64,000 nucleotides of DNA from Micropterix aruncella (lineage: Eukaryota; Arthropoda; Insecta; Lepidoptera; Micropterigidae): the NCBI GenBank assembly GCA_944548615.1, contig OX155965.1, positions 22,472,756 to 22,536,755 of the forward strand, written 5' to 3'. Position 1 is the first letter of the stretch, and every line of letters begins with the position of its first letter. Below, piece after piece: positions 44,746-57,580 of the stretch. The notes under the pieces were generated by a model. The model saw nothing but the letters and a program-made list of their open reading frames with translations, ran no database searches and was not told where the DNA came from. Both the position numbers and the translations under genes were made by a program.

Positions 44746-44939
44746 TATTGTTTTAATTCCAAAATTAAAACAAAATAAGAGAAAGTTATATCACAACTAA
44801 ACTAAGGGAAAAAATATATCATTATTTTACGAAATTGTCTTATTTCTACAATTAAAACAAATGAGAAAGAAATATCATAGTCTTGGGGCAAGATGAAATC
44901 GTCTTGTACAACTTTTGGTGACTTTTCCTGCCACTATTA
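44746..44939. other. AT-rich DNA
   Basis: Nothing recognisable. Confidence 0.3.
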
Positions 44940-45545
44940 AACAGCTGGAGGACGTAAATCTAAAAAAAATATTAAGGAGTTGCTGATGGCCACCCTTTCT
45001 ATGATCTGACTGAATTCGAGGGCCATGACTTTACAAATATTAAACCAATTTAAATGATTACGATATTTGTGCTTTGAGCTTTTAAATAAATGTTTTAGCT
45101 TTAATTTGACCATTTAACACTTTACTGACTACTTTGTATGAACAACTTTTAGTACCTACGTATCTATGCGAATTATTAACTATTTTAATTATTAGGCTTC
45201 TATTTTAATTATTTAACCTTTAAATGACTATTTAGCCTAATATGATGAATAACTTTTAGTAGGTATACATTCAAACTATTCATTATTTTAATTAATACGC
45301 CTTTATTTTGTTTTTTGATAAGATTTTACCTTAAATAACAATGTAGGTTCCAAAGTTTCTAAGATACTGTTTTTTCCAATTCTAATAGCTAAATTCTTGA
45401 CAACCTATACATTTTAAATAAATATTAAAGTAGTAATGAGACTTACTACCTAACACAAATATTTTCACACCTCTCAATAAGGTCGCCTTTTTTATTTTAT
45501 TTTTTGATGCAAATAAAGAACTAATAATTATTATTATTACTTTTG
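44940..45545 (+). mobile_element. LINE family C 3' UTR copy
   Basis: It shares GATGGCCACCCTTTCTATGA, TTCGAGGGCCATGACTTTAC, AACACTTTACTGACTAC and TTTTAGTACCTACGTATCTA-like blocks with the minus copy at 4371-4700. It ends near AATAATTATTATTATTAC. Only a remnant of the lysine-rich C-terminus precedes it. Confidence 0.7.
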
Positions 45546-46250
45546 TACTATTTTGTAATATTAACATTATTATTTATTACTCTTCACATCACTGTACGTC
45601 CGTAGGCGCTATAAAAGTAATAAATTATAATGAATTAGCCCCATTATTAGTAAATATAGAAGAGATCAGCCATGTCGCAATTTACAGCAAGCCATCGTTT
45701 TCTAGAGGTCATAATAATATTATTACAAAGTGTGTAAGAGATGAAGGCGTTTAATCCCCTTTCGATTTCGCAGCCAAACAGAGAGCCGATGTGTGAAAAT
45801 ATCTATAAGAGGCGACGCCATCATTAAAACTAACGACCGTCAGTGTTGCAACCTACAGACGCTGAATAACAAACAATGGCCCGCCGCTTTTGATTGACGG
45901 AGGTTGGCTGCTGTGCGACCGTTTAGCATGACTGATTGATTGACGCAATCAATTATTATTATTATTGAGTATTTACACGGTGTTGAGTTACTTATGATGA
46001 TTTTTAATTATATGAAGGCGTGGCAGGAAATTCTGAATTAAAGAAGTTTAGAGTGTTGTTTGTCGTCGTTTAATTTACTTAAAATGTTAAGTCTATGATC
46101 TATCAATAAATCTACTGTTATTATTATTTTGTTTAATCTTTAATGTCCATTTTTATTTAATTTAGAATAATTGGTGAACAAATGATGCTCTAATATTCAT
46201 TATTAATAATATTTATTGATTATTGGCTCCTTACCGATGAAGTTGCTGTT
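45546..46250. promoter_or_regulatory. unique stretch with a Hox/PBC-type palindrome (candidate enhancer)
   Basis: Between LINE C and mariner debris lies non-repetitive DNA. It contains AACAATGG (Sox-like), and ATTGATTG-ACG-CAATCAAT at 45935-45953, an inverted pair of TGATTGAT-type PBC/Hox sites. Regulatory function is inferred. Confidence 0.35.
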
Positions 46251-46254
46251 CTAA

Positions 46255-46570
46255 AAAGGAAATTAAAGGTCAAAAACTTTGTATGAAAAATATATATTTA
46301 AACAATAGAAATATTGACCTCTGTTATCTATGCAAATGTGTTATTTTAATGGGAGTTGCTTAAGTCCTTTGCTGTAAAACTCTCGTGGACAGGAACCAAT
46401 GAATGATTTGAAGGCGTTTTTCACCGACTCTTCAAAATTGTTTTTTTTCCCTCGTAAAAAGTAATCTAAATTCTGAAAAGAAAATAAACTCTATTGGAGC
46501 ACGATCTGGCAAGTACGGTAGGTGACCAAGGGTCTTTAGCCACTGTCTTAAAAAAATGGGTACCTATGTA
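46255..46570 (-). pseudogene. mariner-like transposase C-terminal fragment
   Basis: Minus-strand reading frames give LKTLGHLPYLPDRAPIEF, then FFSEFRLLFTREKK, then NFEESVKNAFKSFIGSC, FYSKGLKQLP and CIDNRGQYF. The order PYxPDxAPxxF, short linker and a C-terminal YxxGxxxLP...CIDxxGxYF is the end of mariner transposases. Stops and one frameshift break it. Nearly all of the catalytic domain and both inverted terminal repeats are missing. Confidence 0.65.
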
Positions 46571-46880
46571 TTTGTGCATAAATAATTTATACATTTTTTT
46601 GAAAGGAAAACAAATATTATTAGCAAGTTATTCACCATCTCAAAAAAAAAGTTCCCCCATTTCTTCAGTGTTTGCGGCCTTCACAGCGTCTAAAATCCAA
46701 AAAAAAACCATTAAACTAGAAGGTATTGCCTATGCAATGACTCAGGATTGTGAGAAAAAATTGAAATTTAAGAAAACGGCAGTCAAAAATATGATGATTT
46801 TTCTGACTATCCTAGAAATTTTACCCTATTACGAAGAAATGTATTTTCTTCTTGCACTGTAACAATATTAAAAATAGGAT
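46571..46880. other. AT-rich DNA between mariner and Penelope debris
   Basis: A long open frame here on the plus strand reads through the mariner remnant antisense and has no family resemblance. Confidence 0.4.
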
Positions 46881-46886
46881 AAAACG

Positions 46887-47340
46887 AATAAAATCGAATG
46901 CAGCTGTGGTTTAGACTATGTTGGACAAACGATACGGCCCATAGCCGTTGGAACTGATGGAACTGATGAAACGTTTATAACTGATGGAGCACATAAAAGC
47001 TGTTAAAAACACTCAGCGAGAAAAATCGGCGATATGAGAACACATATTGGATAGCGGAAGTAACCACTGGGTGCAGTTTTAAAATCCCATTGTGATATCC
47101 AATAAACAGTATACTTTCTCCGCATGATCCACATGAAGCCATTGAAATAAGAAGAACCCCGAACTTCAATAGAGACGACGGTTACAAACTCTCTACTACG
47201 TGGAACCCTTCTCTTAAAATGTTATCATTGCCCAACGCCGAGCGCAAGGACGTGGCACAGGATACAGTAAATGAAGTGTGCACTGCGGTTATTTAAAATT
47301 TGCGCCCGCCGACCCTGCCGCCCCACCGCCGTTATAATTT
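46887..47340 (+). pseudogene. Penelope-like element GIY-YIG endonuclease pseudogene
   Basis: Plus-strand frames read ECSCGLDYVGQTIRP (the YVG half of GIY-YIG with the usual Cys-rich lead-in), MEHIKAVKN, EHILDSGSNHWVQF and EAIEIRRTPNFNRDDGYKLS followed by TTWNP. That order is the C-terminal GIY-YIG endonuclease of Penelope-like retroelements. Several stops and frameshifts make it dead, and the reverse transcriptase half is absent. Confidence 0.75.
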
Positions 47341-47500
47341 GCGGAGTAACAGCAGCAGTTTGCAGAACAACGGATGACGACTGAGAGTACTTTAGTCTAC
47401 CCTGAAAAACGGCGGCTGCAACGTCGCCGAAACATCGGGTGCTACAAAATTCACGCGGTAAATTCGTTTTATCCTATTTATTCTTCGATTTAATACTGTA
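47341..47500 (+). mobile_element. Penelope-like element 3' terminal region
   Basis: It follows the pseudogene and carries AGTCTACCCTGAAAAACGG, GTCGCCGAAACATCGGGTGC and TTCACGCGGTAAATTCGTTT. The same blocks recur at 820-990, 51760-51890 and 56284-56410. Confidence 0.65.
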
Positions 47501-47563
47501 ACAATATGTTTAGTTTAAATGAGAAAACTTTAAATCGGCCTTATGTTTGTATAATATGAGGTA

Positions 47564-48285
<722 letters not shown>

Positions 48286-48403
48286 GTTATCAAAATAGGG
48301 TAAACCTATATAAAATTGAAGAAATATTGTAGAAAACAGTATAATATTGTTATATTTGATAAGGTTTGTAAAGAAATCCGTTTATAGGATGATGTTTTTA
48401 TTT
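48286..48403. other. 118-bp spacer between duplication copies
   Basis: AT-rich and unlike the duplicated unit. Confidence 0.6.
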
Positions 48404-48884
48404 AAAATAAAATTAGTAAAAGCTACTTAAAAAGTAGCGAAGGAAATCCCAGCTTGTATTGGGAAATGCTTATGTTTGAATGAGATATACTTACGGATGT
48501 GCACGACTTTCGACAGTGCAATGTAAGTTTAAAGGTCCTTTTGCAGTCGACTAACGATCACTATTCATCCATATATCTCATAAATAGGGCTTATCCTTAT
48601 GCAACAAAAAATGCCTTCAATTGAGACGAATTAAGCGAAAAAATAAAAAATTAAACTATTGATCACTTCGGCAAAGCCGTTTTCTAAATGAAAGTGACAT
48701 TACGAAATAATTCAAATTTCGAATGCTACCAACATTTAAAATATGATACAATTGGCTGAGTTTGTTATCAACGAGCCATTAAATCGAAATAAAAATAAAA
48801 AAACCTCTATATGCTCAATGAAATGAAAGAAGAAACTTCAATCTTAATTTCTGGCAGAGGAGTTTATAATAAAGATTGTATAAT
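48404..48884. repeat. ~480-bp direct duplication, copy 2
   Basis: Same unit as 47806-48285, with a one-base A insertion and about four substitutions. It continues beyond the shared part into a segment ending in an (AAAC)n tract at 48948-48968, which may be the true 3' end of the repeated element. Confidence 0.92.
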
Positions 48885-49200
48885 TTTATTGATTGCATAT
48901 GACAATAAACCCGCCCATTGTGACATTTTTACAATAAAGAGTATAAACAAACAAACAAACAAACAAACATATAGTTTATTTTTTTCACAAAAAAAATATC
49001 TTGTTAGGATAGTATTTATACGCATAACATAAATGTTTTTTTTGACATAGTATTGACATGTGTGTACATGACAGATTGTAAAAATAGCCGGCCATATCCA
49101 GAAACAATCACCCCAATCCTCTTTCATTCCCAAATAAGCCGATTCTCCTGAGTCCACTTATTACCTCCTACCTCTCCAAAAAATGGAAGGCGCAAAATCG
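48885..49200. other. AT-rich DNA with (AAAC)n tract
   Basis: ACAAACAAACAAACAAACAA at about 48950 is the only repeat. No gene. Confidence 0.4.
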
Positions 49201-49531
49201 CACGGTCAGGAATGTCATTAGCTCCGAATGGAAGCTCAATAAATCATCGGAATACGTTTAATATAGTGCAGGCAATAAAGGCACTTCGTGACATTCCTCA
49301 CTATGCAAGACAATACACCGATGAATTGATCTGGCCTTGTGGCGGCGCTCGGGCCAAAGCCGAGGCGCCGCGCCACCACCCCATTGTCACTGGTCGCCGC
49401 GCACGGCTCACAGGAGCACAGAGGCGGGCGGTGTTTTATTTTGCGACCTACGGTTATCGCAGTATAGCCAGGCTAAAACAAGAGCACCTATGGATATAGT
49501 CACGGAGTCGACCTCCAAAATTTATTTATTT
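49201..49531. promoter_or_regulatory. CpG-rich unique island with GC hairpin
   Basis: GCGGCGCTCGG and CCGAGGCGCCGC (49342-49371) form a GC-rich hairpin with a 7-nt loop, inside a 150-bp GC-rich stretch that has no copy elsewhere in the window. It may be a regulatory element or an unrecognised exon. Its open frames in two phases give no family resemblance. Confidence 0.3.
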
Positions 49532-49700
49532 ATTAAGCTATTGCATAGCTTTTATCGCGGGCCTAGGCCAGCGCGGCGACCGAATGAAGAAATTTCTTAA
49601 CGAAAATTAATGATTTTAAACTGATAATTTCGTCTAAACGAGTACTGCTTACGATTCGAAAAAAATATATGTTAAACAAGAACATTTTCCTAATATTCTT
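49532..49700 (+). repeat. dispersed repeat P, plus copy
   Basis: It starts with AAGCTATTGCATAGCTT, a 7+7 palindrome with a TGC centre, then TTATCGCGGGCCTAGGCC. It shares ~165 bp with the inverted copy at 44575-44745. A third partial occurrence (GCTATGCAATAGCTTTACCG) lies at 50079. Confidence 0.7.
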
Positions 49701-49918
49701 AGCTTTGAATATTTTAGATTTTGTTTACATTACATAGTGTAATTAATTTGTGAAATTAGGTCTAACCGAACACAAAAACGACTACCACGCAAATACTATC
49801 TGGCGTATTATTATGAAACCTACACCATTTAAAAGATAATTTAATTATCTATCTTTTTATCTACGATTTTTTTCGAATAATCCGTTTTTTTGCTTTATCG
49901 AATAAAAATTCATGCGCG
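49701..49918. other. AT-rich DNA
   Basis: Nothing recognisable. Confidence 0.3.
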
Positions 49919-50012
49919 GCGCTCTATCGGAAGAAGTTTAAATTATTCCGAATCATTTGCTACCGCAGCCGCAAATGATTCGGAATAATTTTAACGTTTT
50001 CCGATAGAGCGC
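49919..50012. repeat. near-perfect 42-bp inverted repeat (94-nt hairpin)
   Basis: The left arm 49919-49960 starts GCGCTCTATCGGAAGAAG and ends TTATTCCGAATCATTTGC. The right arm 49971-50012 pairs with it at 39 of 42 positions. The loop is TACCGCAGCC. Mismatches cluster in the middle of the arms. The length and shape fit a microRNA-precursor-like or small MITE structure. Confidence 0.85.
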
Positions 50013-50900
<888 letters not shown>

Positions 50901-50975
50901 AATAAAATAAAATAAAAGCAGAGCTGCCATGGAACTCACCGACCGGAATGGGGCCCATCATAATACTAAATTTGT
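50901..50975 (-). repeat. dispersed repeat (inverted copy of 7757-7825)
   Basis: AGCTGCCATGGAACTCACCG, then ACCGGAATGGGGCCCATCATAA, is the reverse complement of the block at 7757 with few changes. An A-rich run lies on the same side in both copies. Confidence 0.65.
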
Positions 50976-51758
50976 GAATATTTTGCCGGCTGTCATTTTT
51001 CAACCAAACATCAATGTATTGCTTTGGAAAAAAAAGACTTATTTTAGTCCCTCGTCTAGCATATGCTAGACTCTAGCAGTGGCTCCCAAACTTTTTCAGA
51101 TATGGAACCATCAGTAAGACGCTTAAGTGTAGGCCCTCAAACCACCTTTTGCCGGGTGGTTTGAGGGGCCAGGAATAGCTTCCATTAGCGCAGCAGCCAT
51201 TTTTTTTAAAAATAACCACATATTGAAGGAAGTTTACCCAATCGGTGTTTTTATATCGAAATTAGGTTACTTTGAAGTAAAATCCTGAAACCCAAGAGCC
51301 AAATCAATTCAAAACTAGTAAATAATTAACCTTATAATAATAATTTTATATATCAGTTGTTAATGCAATTTAATTTTGCTTAACAAGTTGTTGAGAGGAC
51401 ATTCGCGGAACCCTTAAAGAGACCTCGCAAAACCCCTAGAGTCCACCGAAAATAGTTTGAAAACCGCTGTTCTAGCATATTAAATATCCTGGGGGCTATG
51501 TAAAAAAATGCCTCTACACAAAAGTGGTTGCATTCTAGGGACGTCTAACTGGATAGCTTGAGATTGCCGTGTGCAGATTATTTGCTCAGTTCTTGTTGCG
51601 TTTTCTAACTTTGCTTGATACTGGCAAAGCGCCGCTTTCATGTAAAGTTGTGGTTCGTCCAGCACATTAGGTATACTCTTTGTGTAATATGCTGGCTTTT
51701 AATGCTGCAGGAAACTACGCCATATCTTCACTCCAAATCATCACAAATATCGCAGAAC
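50976..51758. other. intronic DNA
   Basis: No gene is supported. A short inverted GGTGGTTTGAGGG / CCCTCAAACCACC pair lies at 51133-51167, and related text (TTTGAAAACCGCTGTTCTAG) looks repeat-derived, but the family was not identified. Confidence 0.35.
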
Positions 51759-51759
51759 C

Positions 51760-51890
51760 TCAAAACGAAATATAAAATCGACGACTATCGCGGTTGTTTG
51801 ACATTATAAATAGGATAGGCAACGAATTTTTCCGCGTGACTGTCTACCCTGGACAACGGCGGCTGCAACGTCACCGAAACGTTGGGTGCT
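51760..51890. repeat. Penelope-type termini in inverted arrangement
   Basis: AATCGACGACTATCGCGGTTG and AACGAATTTTTCCGCGTGA (minus-oriented relative to 47460) are followed by CTGTCTACCCTGGACAACGG and CACCGAAACGTTGGGTGC (plus-oriented). The element here is two opposed half-termini, directly followed by an RTE-like LINE fragment. Confidence 0.55.
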
Positions 51891-52160
51891 ACTCAAGACG
51901 AAAGTCTATAATCAGCGCGTGCTGCCAGTGATGACATACGGCACTGAGACGTGGTCGTCAACTATTGGACTCATACACAAGCTCAAAGTTGCGCAACGAG
52001 CCATGGAGAGAGCCATGCTTGGAGTAACACTGCGTGATAAGATCCGAAATGAGGAAATCCGCAGAAGAACCAAGGTCACTGACATAGCTCGTAAAATTAC
52101 CTGGGGAGGCCTGTGTCCAACAGTAGACGTCTATCAACTGATGATGATGATGCACTGAAA
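51886..52160 (+). pseudogene. RTE-like LINE ORF C-terminus with (GAT)n tail
   Basis: The frame reads KVYNQRVLPVMTYGTETW, HKLKVAQRAMERAMLGVTLR and KIRNEEIRRRTKVTDI, the conserved YGxETW...QRxMERxMLG(V/I)xLRD region of RTE-type reverse transcriptases. It then jumps to ...VDVYQLMMMMH, where ATGATGATGATG is the (GAT)n 3' tail typical of the clade. An internal deletion must have removed much of the C-terminus between KITWGGLCP and the tail. No catalytic motif remains. Confidence 0.75.
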
Positions 52161-52925
52161 AAAATATTAATTAATATTACGAAATTCCTTGCATATTTTA
52201 CAAAATCTATACGTTAATTAGGTCGTATTTAGAAAAATGTTGATACTACCAAAAAATTTTGGTTAAATTCTTTACTAACACTTCTTGTATAACTTACCAA
52301 TACTTAAGTTAATGTCACCAGATATATTTGTGTTAATTTTCAGAGTTCTTTCTGCTTATTTAATTAAAAATGCAATTTAAGTTTAGTAAGAAGTACAACT
52401 CTTTTGATAGATTTGACAAAATTAATTTAGTAAAGGTATAAATTAATATACCTACGTAGGATAAAATGAATTTTTTTATATTTTTTATGAAATGAGTCCA
52501 TGTTACATTTGTTTTAGTAAATATGTAAATTTTACTAATAACGAGTATCAGTAAATGTTGCTAAATTAGGATATATTTTAATAAATATCAGACGTTGTGT
52601 AACTTTACTAGACCTTAGGATTCATTTTACTTGTTAGAATAAGTAAATTACATAAATAAAAAAACTAATAAATCTACCATTACTTGTAATGTTAACACTT
52701 GGTTTTGTAATTAACAATATCTTTTTGATAATTTTAACATTCTTGTTTTGTAGCGATTTTTATACATTTTACAAGAACATACGTTAACATCACGAAGCTT
52801 ATTTTACGGCCGTTTCGTAAAATTAACTACATCATTTTTTTCCGTATGATGATGATAATTCTTCTTATTATCTAGTAGTTTACCTTATTGAGGTATTATT
52901 CCTGAAATTTGGAATTTATAATATT
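52161..52925. other. intronic AT-rich DNA
   Basis: No gene or element is recognised. Confidence 0.35.
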
Positions 52926-53240
52926 TTTAATAGTTTCTAATTTATCTGTGCGCCGCCCCTGGATAATAGAGACCCCAAAAGTGCCCGCACGCGGGTTTTA
53001 ATCCCCGCAAACGAGTGCGCCTCGAAATTGAAAACTCCGTCCCGCGGAATCCGCCTTGGTAGGGGCACCGGGGGAAAGAAAGGCGATGGGGTAAGGACGG
53101 ATTCGGCGCCGGCTCTTTTGTCTCGGCGGTCGGTTTTGTTTCTTCTTAATTACGGCAGCAGCTTGACGACAACACTGATTGCGCCACCAAACAACAAGGA
53201 GCTCTGGTACAAGGAAGGAGTCTACATTCTGCAATCTTGA
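52926..53240. promoter_or_regulatory. CpG-rich unique island (candidate regulatory region)
   Basis: GC-rich and non-repetitive, with GGTTTTAATCCCCGC (Otx/bicoid-type TAATCC), CTTAATTACGG (homeodomain type), CTCTTTTGTCTCGG and several CpGs. Open frames on both strands overlap and give no family match. It may serve the surrounding Vsx gene; this is inference. Confidence 0.35.
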
Positions 53241-53614
53241 AATTTTCTTATTTTCACATGAAAGCCGCGGTCTCGAAAGGGATTAATAAAAGGTGTAGTT
53301 TTGTAAACCACATCTGAAGTTAAACATACATCGGTGGGAAGTCAATCTACACTGACAAAAATTGAACGACGTAATACCATTGATCTATTAGCTGGATATG
53401 CGCTCAGATACAAATAAGTTGGCTCCATACCCTTTGCTCGTAAAACATGTGACAGAAAGATCAATAAATTGAACATTATGCCAGAGAATAGCACACAGAA
53501 ACGGTCGGCTGTCTGCCAGCGGACTGCGACCAAACTACTACTGGCCGGCTTTCAGTAGTGGTTTTGAAGAGTTATTTTCGAGCTCAAAATACCCATCTAG
53601 GGAATCATATGTCG
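53241..53614. other. intronic DNA
   Basis: Nothing recognisable. Confidence 0.3.
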
Positions 53615-54260
53615 ATGTGTAATACACGGAAATACGCATGTTTCAACAAACATTTATTAAGTGGTTAACTGGTCGACGAGACTATTGATTAACGATGCGA
53701 TGTATGTACGACGACCAGAGTACTTATCCGAGTTGTCTCGATTCTTCGACGTGAACAGAGAAGACATAAAACACCGTATTTATATTTAAACCATTTAATT
53801 GCTATTAGAAGCTAATTGAGAGAGATGACTTACCAATAGAGACAATATGACAGAAGCGATCGAAGTAACAGAAGTGATTTAATTAATTAGGTTGAGCTCT
53901 ATTTATACTCATAAACCGTGTGAAATATCCAGATAGTGGGGTTAAAGTGCGTCACTAAAATATTGCTAAATCAAAAAGAAGAGTTGGAAAGAATCGAAAT
54001 GAATTTGAATTATATTAGTCATTACTGAGTGTACACAAAATCGTATGTAATACTCAGAATTATTATTTGCATCGTTGTTAAGTACCTACAAGCATTATGT
54101 ATATAACTGGGACTGTGGTCCATACTTATGAATTAACATGACCCGTTACAGTGTTGGCTTAACGAAAGTAACAGTGTCAATAGTCATATAGTGTCACGTG
54201 TCAAAGTTACATAATATTTTTCATTACGTCGCGACCTTAGGATCTCGCTTCTAACTTGTA
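53615..54260. repeat. dispersed repeat D, long copy
   Basis: GTAATACACGGAAATACGCATG at 53622, GTCCATACTTATGAATTA at 54118 and CGTCGCGACCTTAGGATCTC at 54230 occur in the same order as at 10815-11040. The ~490-bp segment between the first two is absent from the short copy. A further CGCGACCTTGGGATCTTGGT lies at 54595. Confidence 0.6.
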
Positions 54261-56283
54261 GTAACCATGTAGTAACATGTGCATTTTTAATTAGTAACAA
54301 CCTTGAAGTAGGTAATTAGTACGAGCAAATAAGCAACTTTTGATAAATAATGTTGAAAAAACTTAATAACAAAAAAATGTGTTTTAAAAATTGTCCAAAA
54401 CGAGTTGAGCGTCTTGCGCCATCTTGTGGTGGGCAAAATATCTCGAAAATGGTTTATTCGCGTTATTTTACCTATTGCTAGATGGCGCAGGGCTCTCGAC
54501 GATTGTCAAACTTTAATTTATCAGTCAAGTTTTTCGAATTTACTCGCACCAACAAAAACGTTTCCTTGTTGGTAAATTCTATATTTTTTTGTGTCGCGAC
54601 CTTGGGATCTTGGTTCTAACATGACAGCATGTCGATACGAAAGTCAATTTGGTACCTACTTTTGTTTATTTATACCTGCTATTGAACTCTTTAAAACGTC
54701 TACTTATTACGATTTGGCAACATTTAAAAAGGAAATATACAGGATGTTCGAGACTTGAAATCCTTAACCTAGAAAATTCACGTTCCATTAGATTTCAGAA
54801 GTCAGTTTTGCTATATGGAGATAGTTAGGTCATTTTGTAAAACGCACTTTTGCTTGGAGGCATCTCAGTCATTTTGAAATGGCATATTTTTCAGATATTA
54901 AGTTATTAAACAATTTAAAAATATACAAATTGCAACATTAAACTAAGCAAATATAGCTTGTTCTTTGTATATTTTTTATTAAACAATATCAAGTTACTTC
55001 GGCTGCGTAACGACCAAATTTGGTTGCACATCAGAAAACCGTTGACTACATAATGACCAACATTAGCGGCTTGCTCCCGGAGCGCACAGTAATATTATTT
55101 TCTAATTCGAACGCATCCTAAAATCCATACCAAATATCTAATTATTACCATAGATACATAGACGGCCGCTAGTTTCGCGAGTCATTTCGCTGATATATCT
55201 GGTAAAATTCCATTGTCAAACATCATACTTTTTTTATCGAGAAATAATCAATTTTTTTATTGGTTTTTATGAGCTAATATCTAAATATTTTTGTTTGTAA
55301 ATAAGCAAAACGAAATACCTTTGATATAAAATCTAATAAAGATAACGATAGTATTTACAATTTCTAAATATGGTTCCGTATTTTTCCGTAAGACAAGTAC
55401 AAGTTATAAATGCCGAGTGTTTTTCACTTTTTCGACTTTCTCGTATTTATTCATAATTATGTTTTACAAAATGATATTTCAATATTCTATATACGAAATT
55501 CCAATGCAATCATTGCACAGTTATTCTTTTTATGATTACTATAGAAGTTCCATAATTATAGTACTTTTTGTCGAACGCGGCGATATTGCAAGAAATTCTG
55601 CCATGAAATTATGTCGCTACTCGAAGGGTTAGGCCTGAAACGGATTTTTAGGTCTCCTGAAAAAAATATTTTTTGCCTCATATGCCCTTTTTAAAATGAT
55701 CGCATCAATTACTTAACAATTACACACCAAACATCGCTGAAATAAGAAGATATTATTATTTAATAATTGTCAACAGCACAATGGATTTGTTACAATAGAA
55801 ATGACGCATCATAATTGCAAAATATCCCACAACAATTAGATGGGTAGAGTCGGGATTTGCGGACCCCTGCTGTCTGGCCGTCCGCATCGTAGGGTTGCTG
55901 CGACACGAGCTCACCCGACCCGCTCTTTACGAAGGGGATAATGAAATGAATTTGGATGTTACAACAGGGGTCGCAAATCGAATTATGCTTATACTTATCA
56001 GGACGCCTATTGCCATCCAGACAACATTTTAACCCGTATTAATGGAAATATTCTTGCGGAATTTTAATATCATAGTTAATAGCGATACGAAAATATAACT
56101 AATTTAACAAAAATATTACAATTACAAAAAAAGTTGTTCTTCCAAATTTAGTTTTAATAAATACAATTAAATATCCATTTATTTCATACAAAAACCAGCG
56201 AGTCACGACGAAAAGTAATAGCGAGTGCGAAGAAATGTTATCTCACATCCTGACGAAGGCAATGATATTTCTTATATTTATGA
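54261..56283. other. intronic AT-rich DNA
   Basis: No gene is supported. Two patches (54400-54500 and 55850-55930) are GC-richer and unique. The remainder shows only simple sequence and short meaningless frames. Confidence 0.4.
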
Positions 56284-56410
56284 AATCGAAGAATATCGCT
56301 GTTGTTTGAAATTATAAAAAGGATTAAAAAACGAATTTACCACGTGAATTTTGTACCACATGACGTTTCGGAGATGTTACAACCGCTGTTGTCCAGGGTA
56401 GACTGATATA
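56284..56410 (-). repeat. Penelope-like element terminus, inverted
   Basis: The minus strand reads AGTCTACCCTGGACAACAGC, CATCTCCGAAACGTCATGTG and TTCACGTGGTAAATTCGTTT, the same order as 47396-47480. Confidence 0.6.
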
Positions 56411-56554
56411 TTTGTTACTGGGTAGACTGATGATTTGTAATATTTAATATATTTGACACTTGGTATTATACACATAATACTTCACTATATTTAAAACAAA
56501 ATAATATGATTATAGTAAACAACTAAATTTAAAATTAAAGGATTATATATTAAT

Positions 56555-56910
56555 GAGCTATAGCATGCACAAGCACTCACATGCACATTCGCACTACAGA
56601 TAGGTACACACACACACACACACACATATATACACGCACACACATATACAAATACACACATACACACACTCACACATACACGCTCTCCATCACACAAACA
56701 CACACTAACATCCATACACTCGCACCTAGCGATTTTAACTGTTACTTTTAAATTCTTTTTGGTTTTATTTATTTTGTATTGTTTAGCATATTTAATCCTT
56801 ATATAGCAAATAATTTAAAACATCATTGGCTTTGTTACTGGTATATATATTATGATTATACGTATTTTTTTATGCTGTATGTTTTTAAGAAAAATAAAAT
56901 AAAAATAAAT
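56555..56910 (+). mobile_element. LINE family A 3' UTR, solo copy
   Basis: It matches 12345-12690: CA-rich tract, CGCTCTCCATCACACAAACA, TAGCGATTTTAACT, TTGTATTGTTTAGCATATTT and AACATCATTGGCTTTG. It ends in an AAAATAAAATAAAAATAAAT tail. There is no coding sequence, so this is a strongly 5'-truncated insertion. Confidence 0.8.
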
Positions 56911-57480
56911 AAAATAAAAATATATGTACATATTTAGAACCCCTTTTTATCATATTTAAAGTATTGCTCAGTTTATATATTTATTTATTCAAAGATTTAT
57001 TTACTTAGGTCACTTATTTATATTTTTAAGTTAGTTTGCTATTAATACAAAAAAAATCTTTTAGTTTTTAATAATAACGGTCTGAATGAATGTAAAAAAA
57101 AATATTGATGTGAAGTCATTATGTTTTAAATACTATCTATCACCTCAGTACAGAAATAAAATATTGTGGAGTGATAAAATCCACCCAAATCTCATCGAAT
57201 CTGCTTCACAAAAAAAAATTAAATATCATTATACTATTTTTTATGTCAAAATCTATTGATTATATTGAATATTTTTTTTAAAATAAATGAAATAAATAAA
57301 TATAGCAAACTGTCACGTAAAATAATATATTTATCTCCAAACAGTAATTTAAATAATATGATTTAATATTTTTTGAAGGACGGTGTAGCTATGGGCTAAT
57401 AAAGATTAAAATTCAAATAAAATATCTACAACTGGATGCTACCGAAAGTTTGAGTCAAATGACATATGCATTATGCTTCA
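56911..57480. other. AT-rich DNA with LINE-like debris
   Basis: The 57160-57230 block (TGGAGTGATAAAATCCA...GCTTCAC) matches the inverse of 34915-34970. The rest is unassigned. Confidence 0.35.
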
Positions 57481-57490
57481 TTTGACAATG

Positions 57491-57580
57491 TGATAAATGA
57501 TAAATGATGAGTAGGTATGATACATTATGAGTGATAAATGATGAGTATGATAAATGATGAGCGATAAATGATGAGTATAC
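57491..57580. repeat. minisatellite built on TGATAAATGATGAG
   Basis: Irregular copies of GATAAATGATGAGTATGATA-like units with 12-24-bp spacing cover about 90 bp. Confidence 0.75.

Noticed and set aside
46494..46862. 122-residue plus-strand frame
   Set aside because: Partly antisense to the mariner remnant, no domain, lysine-rich low-complexity composition.
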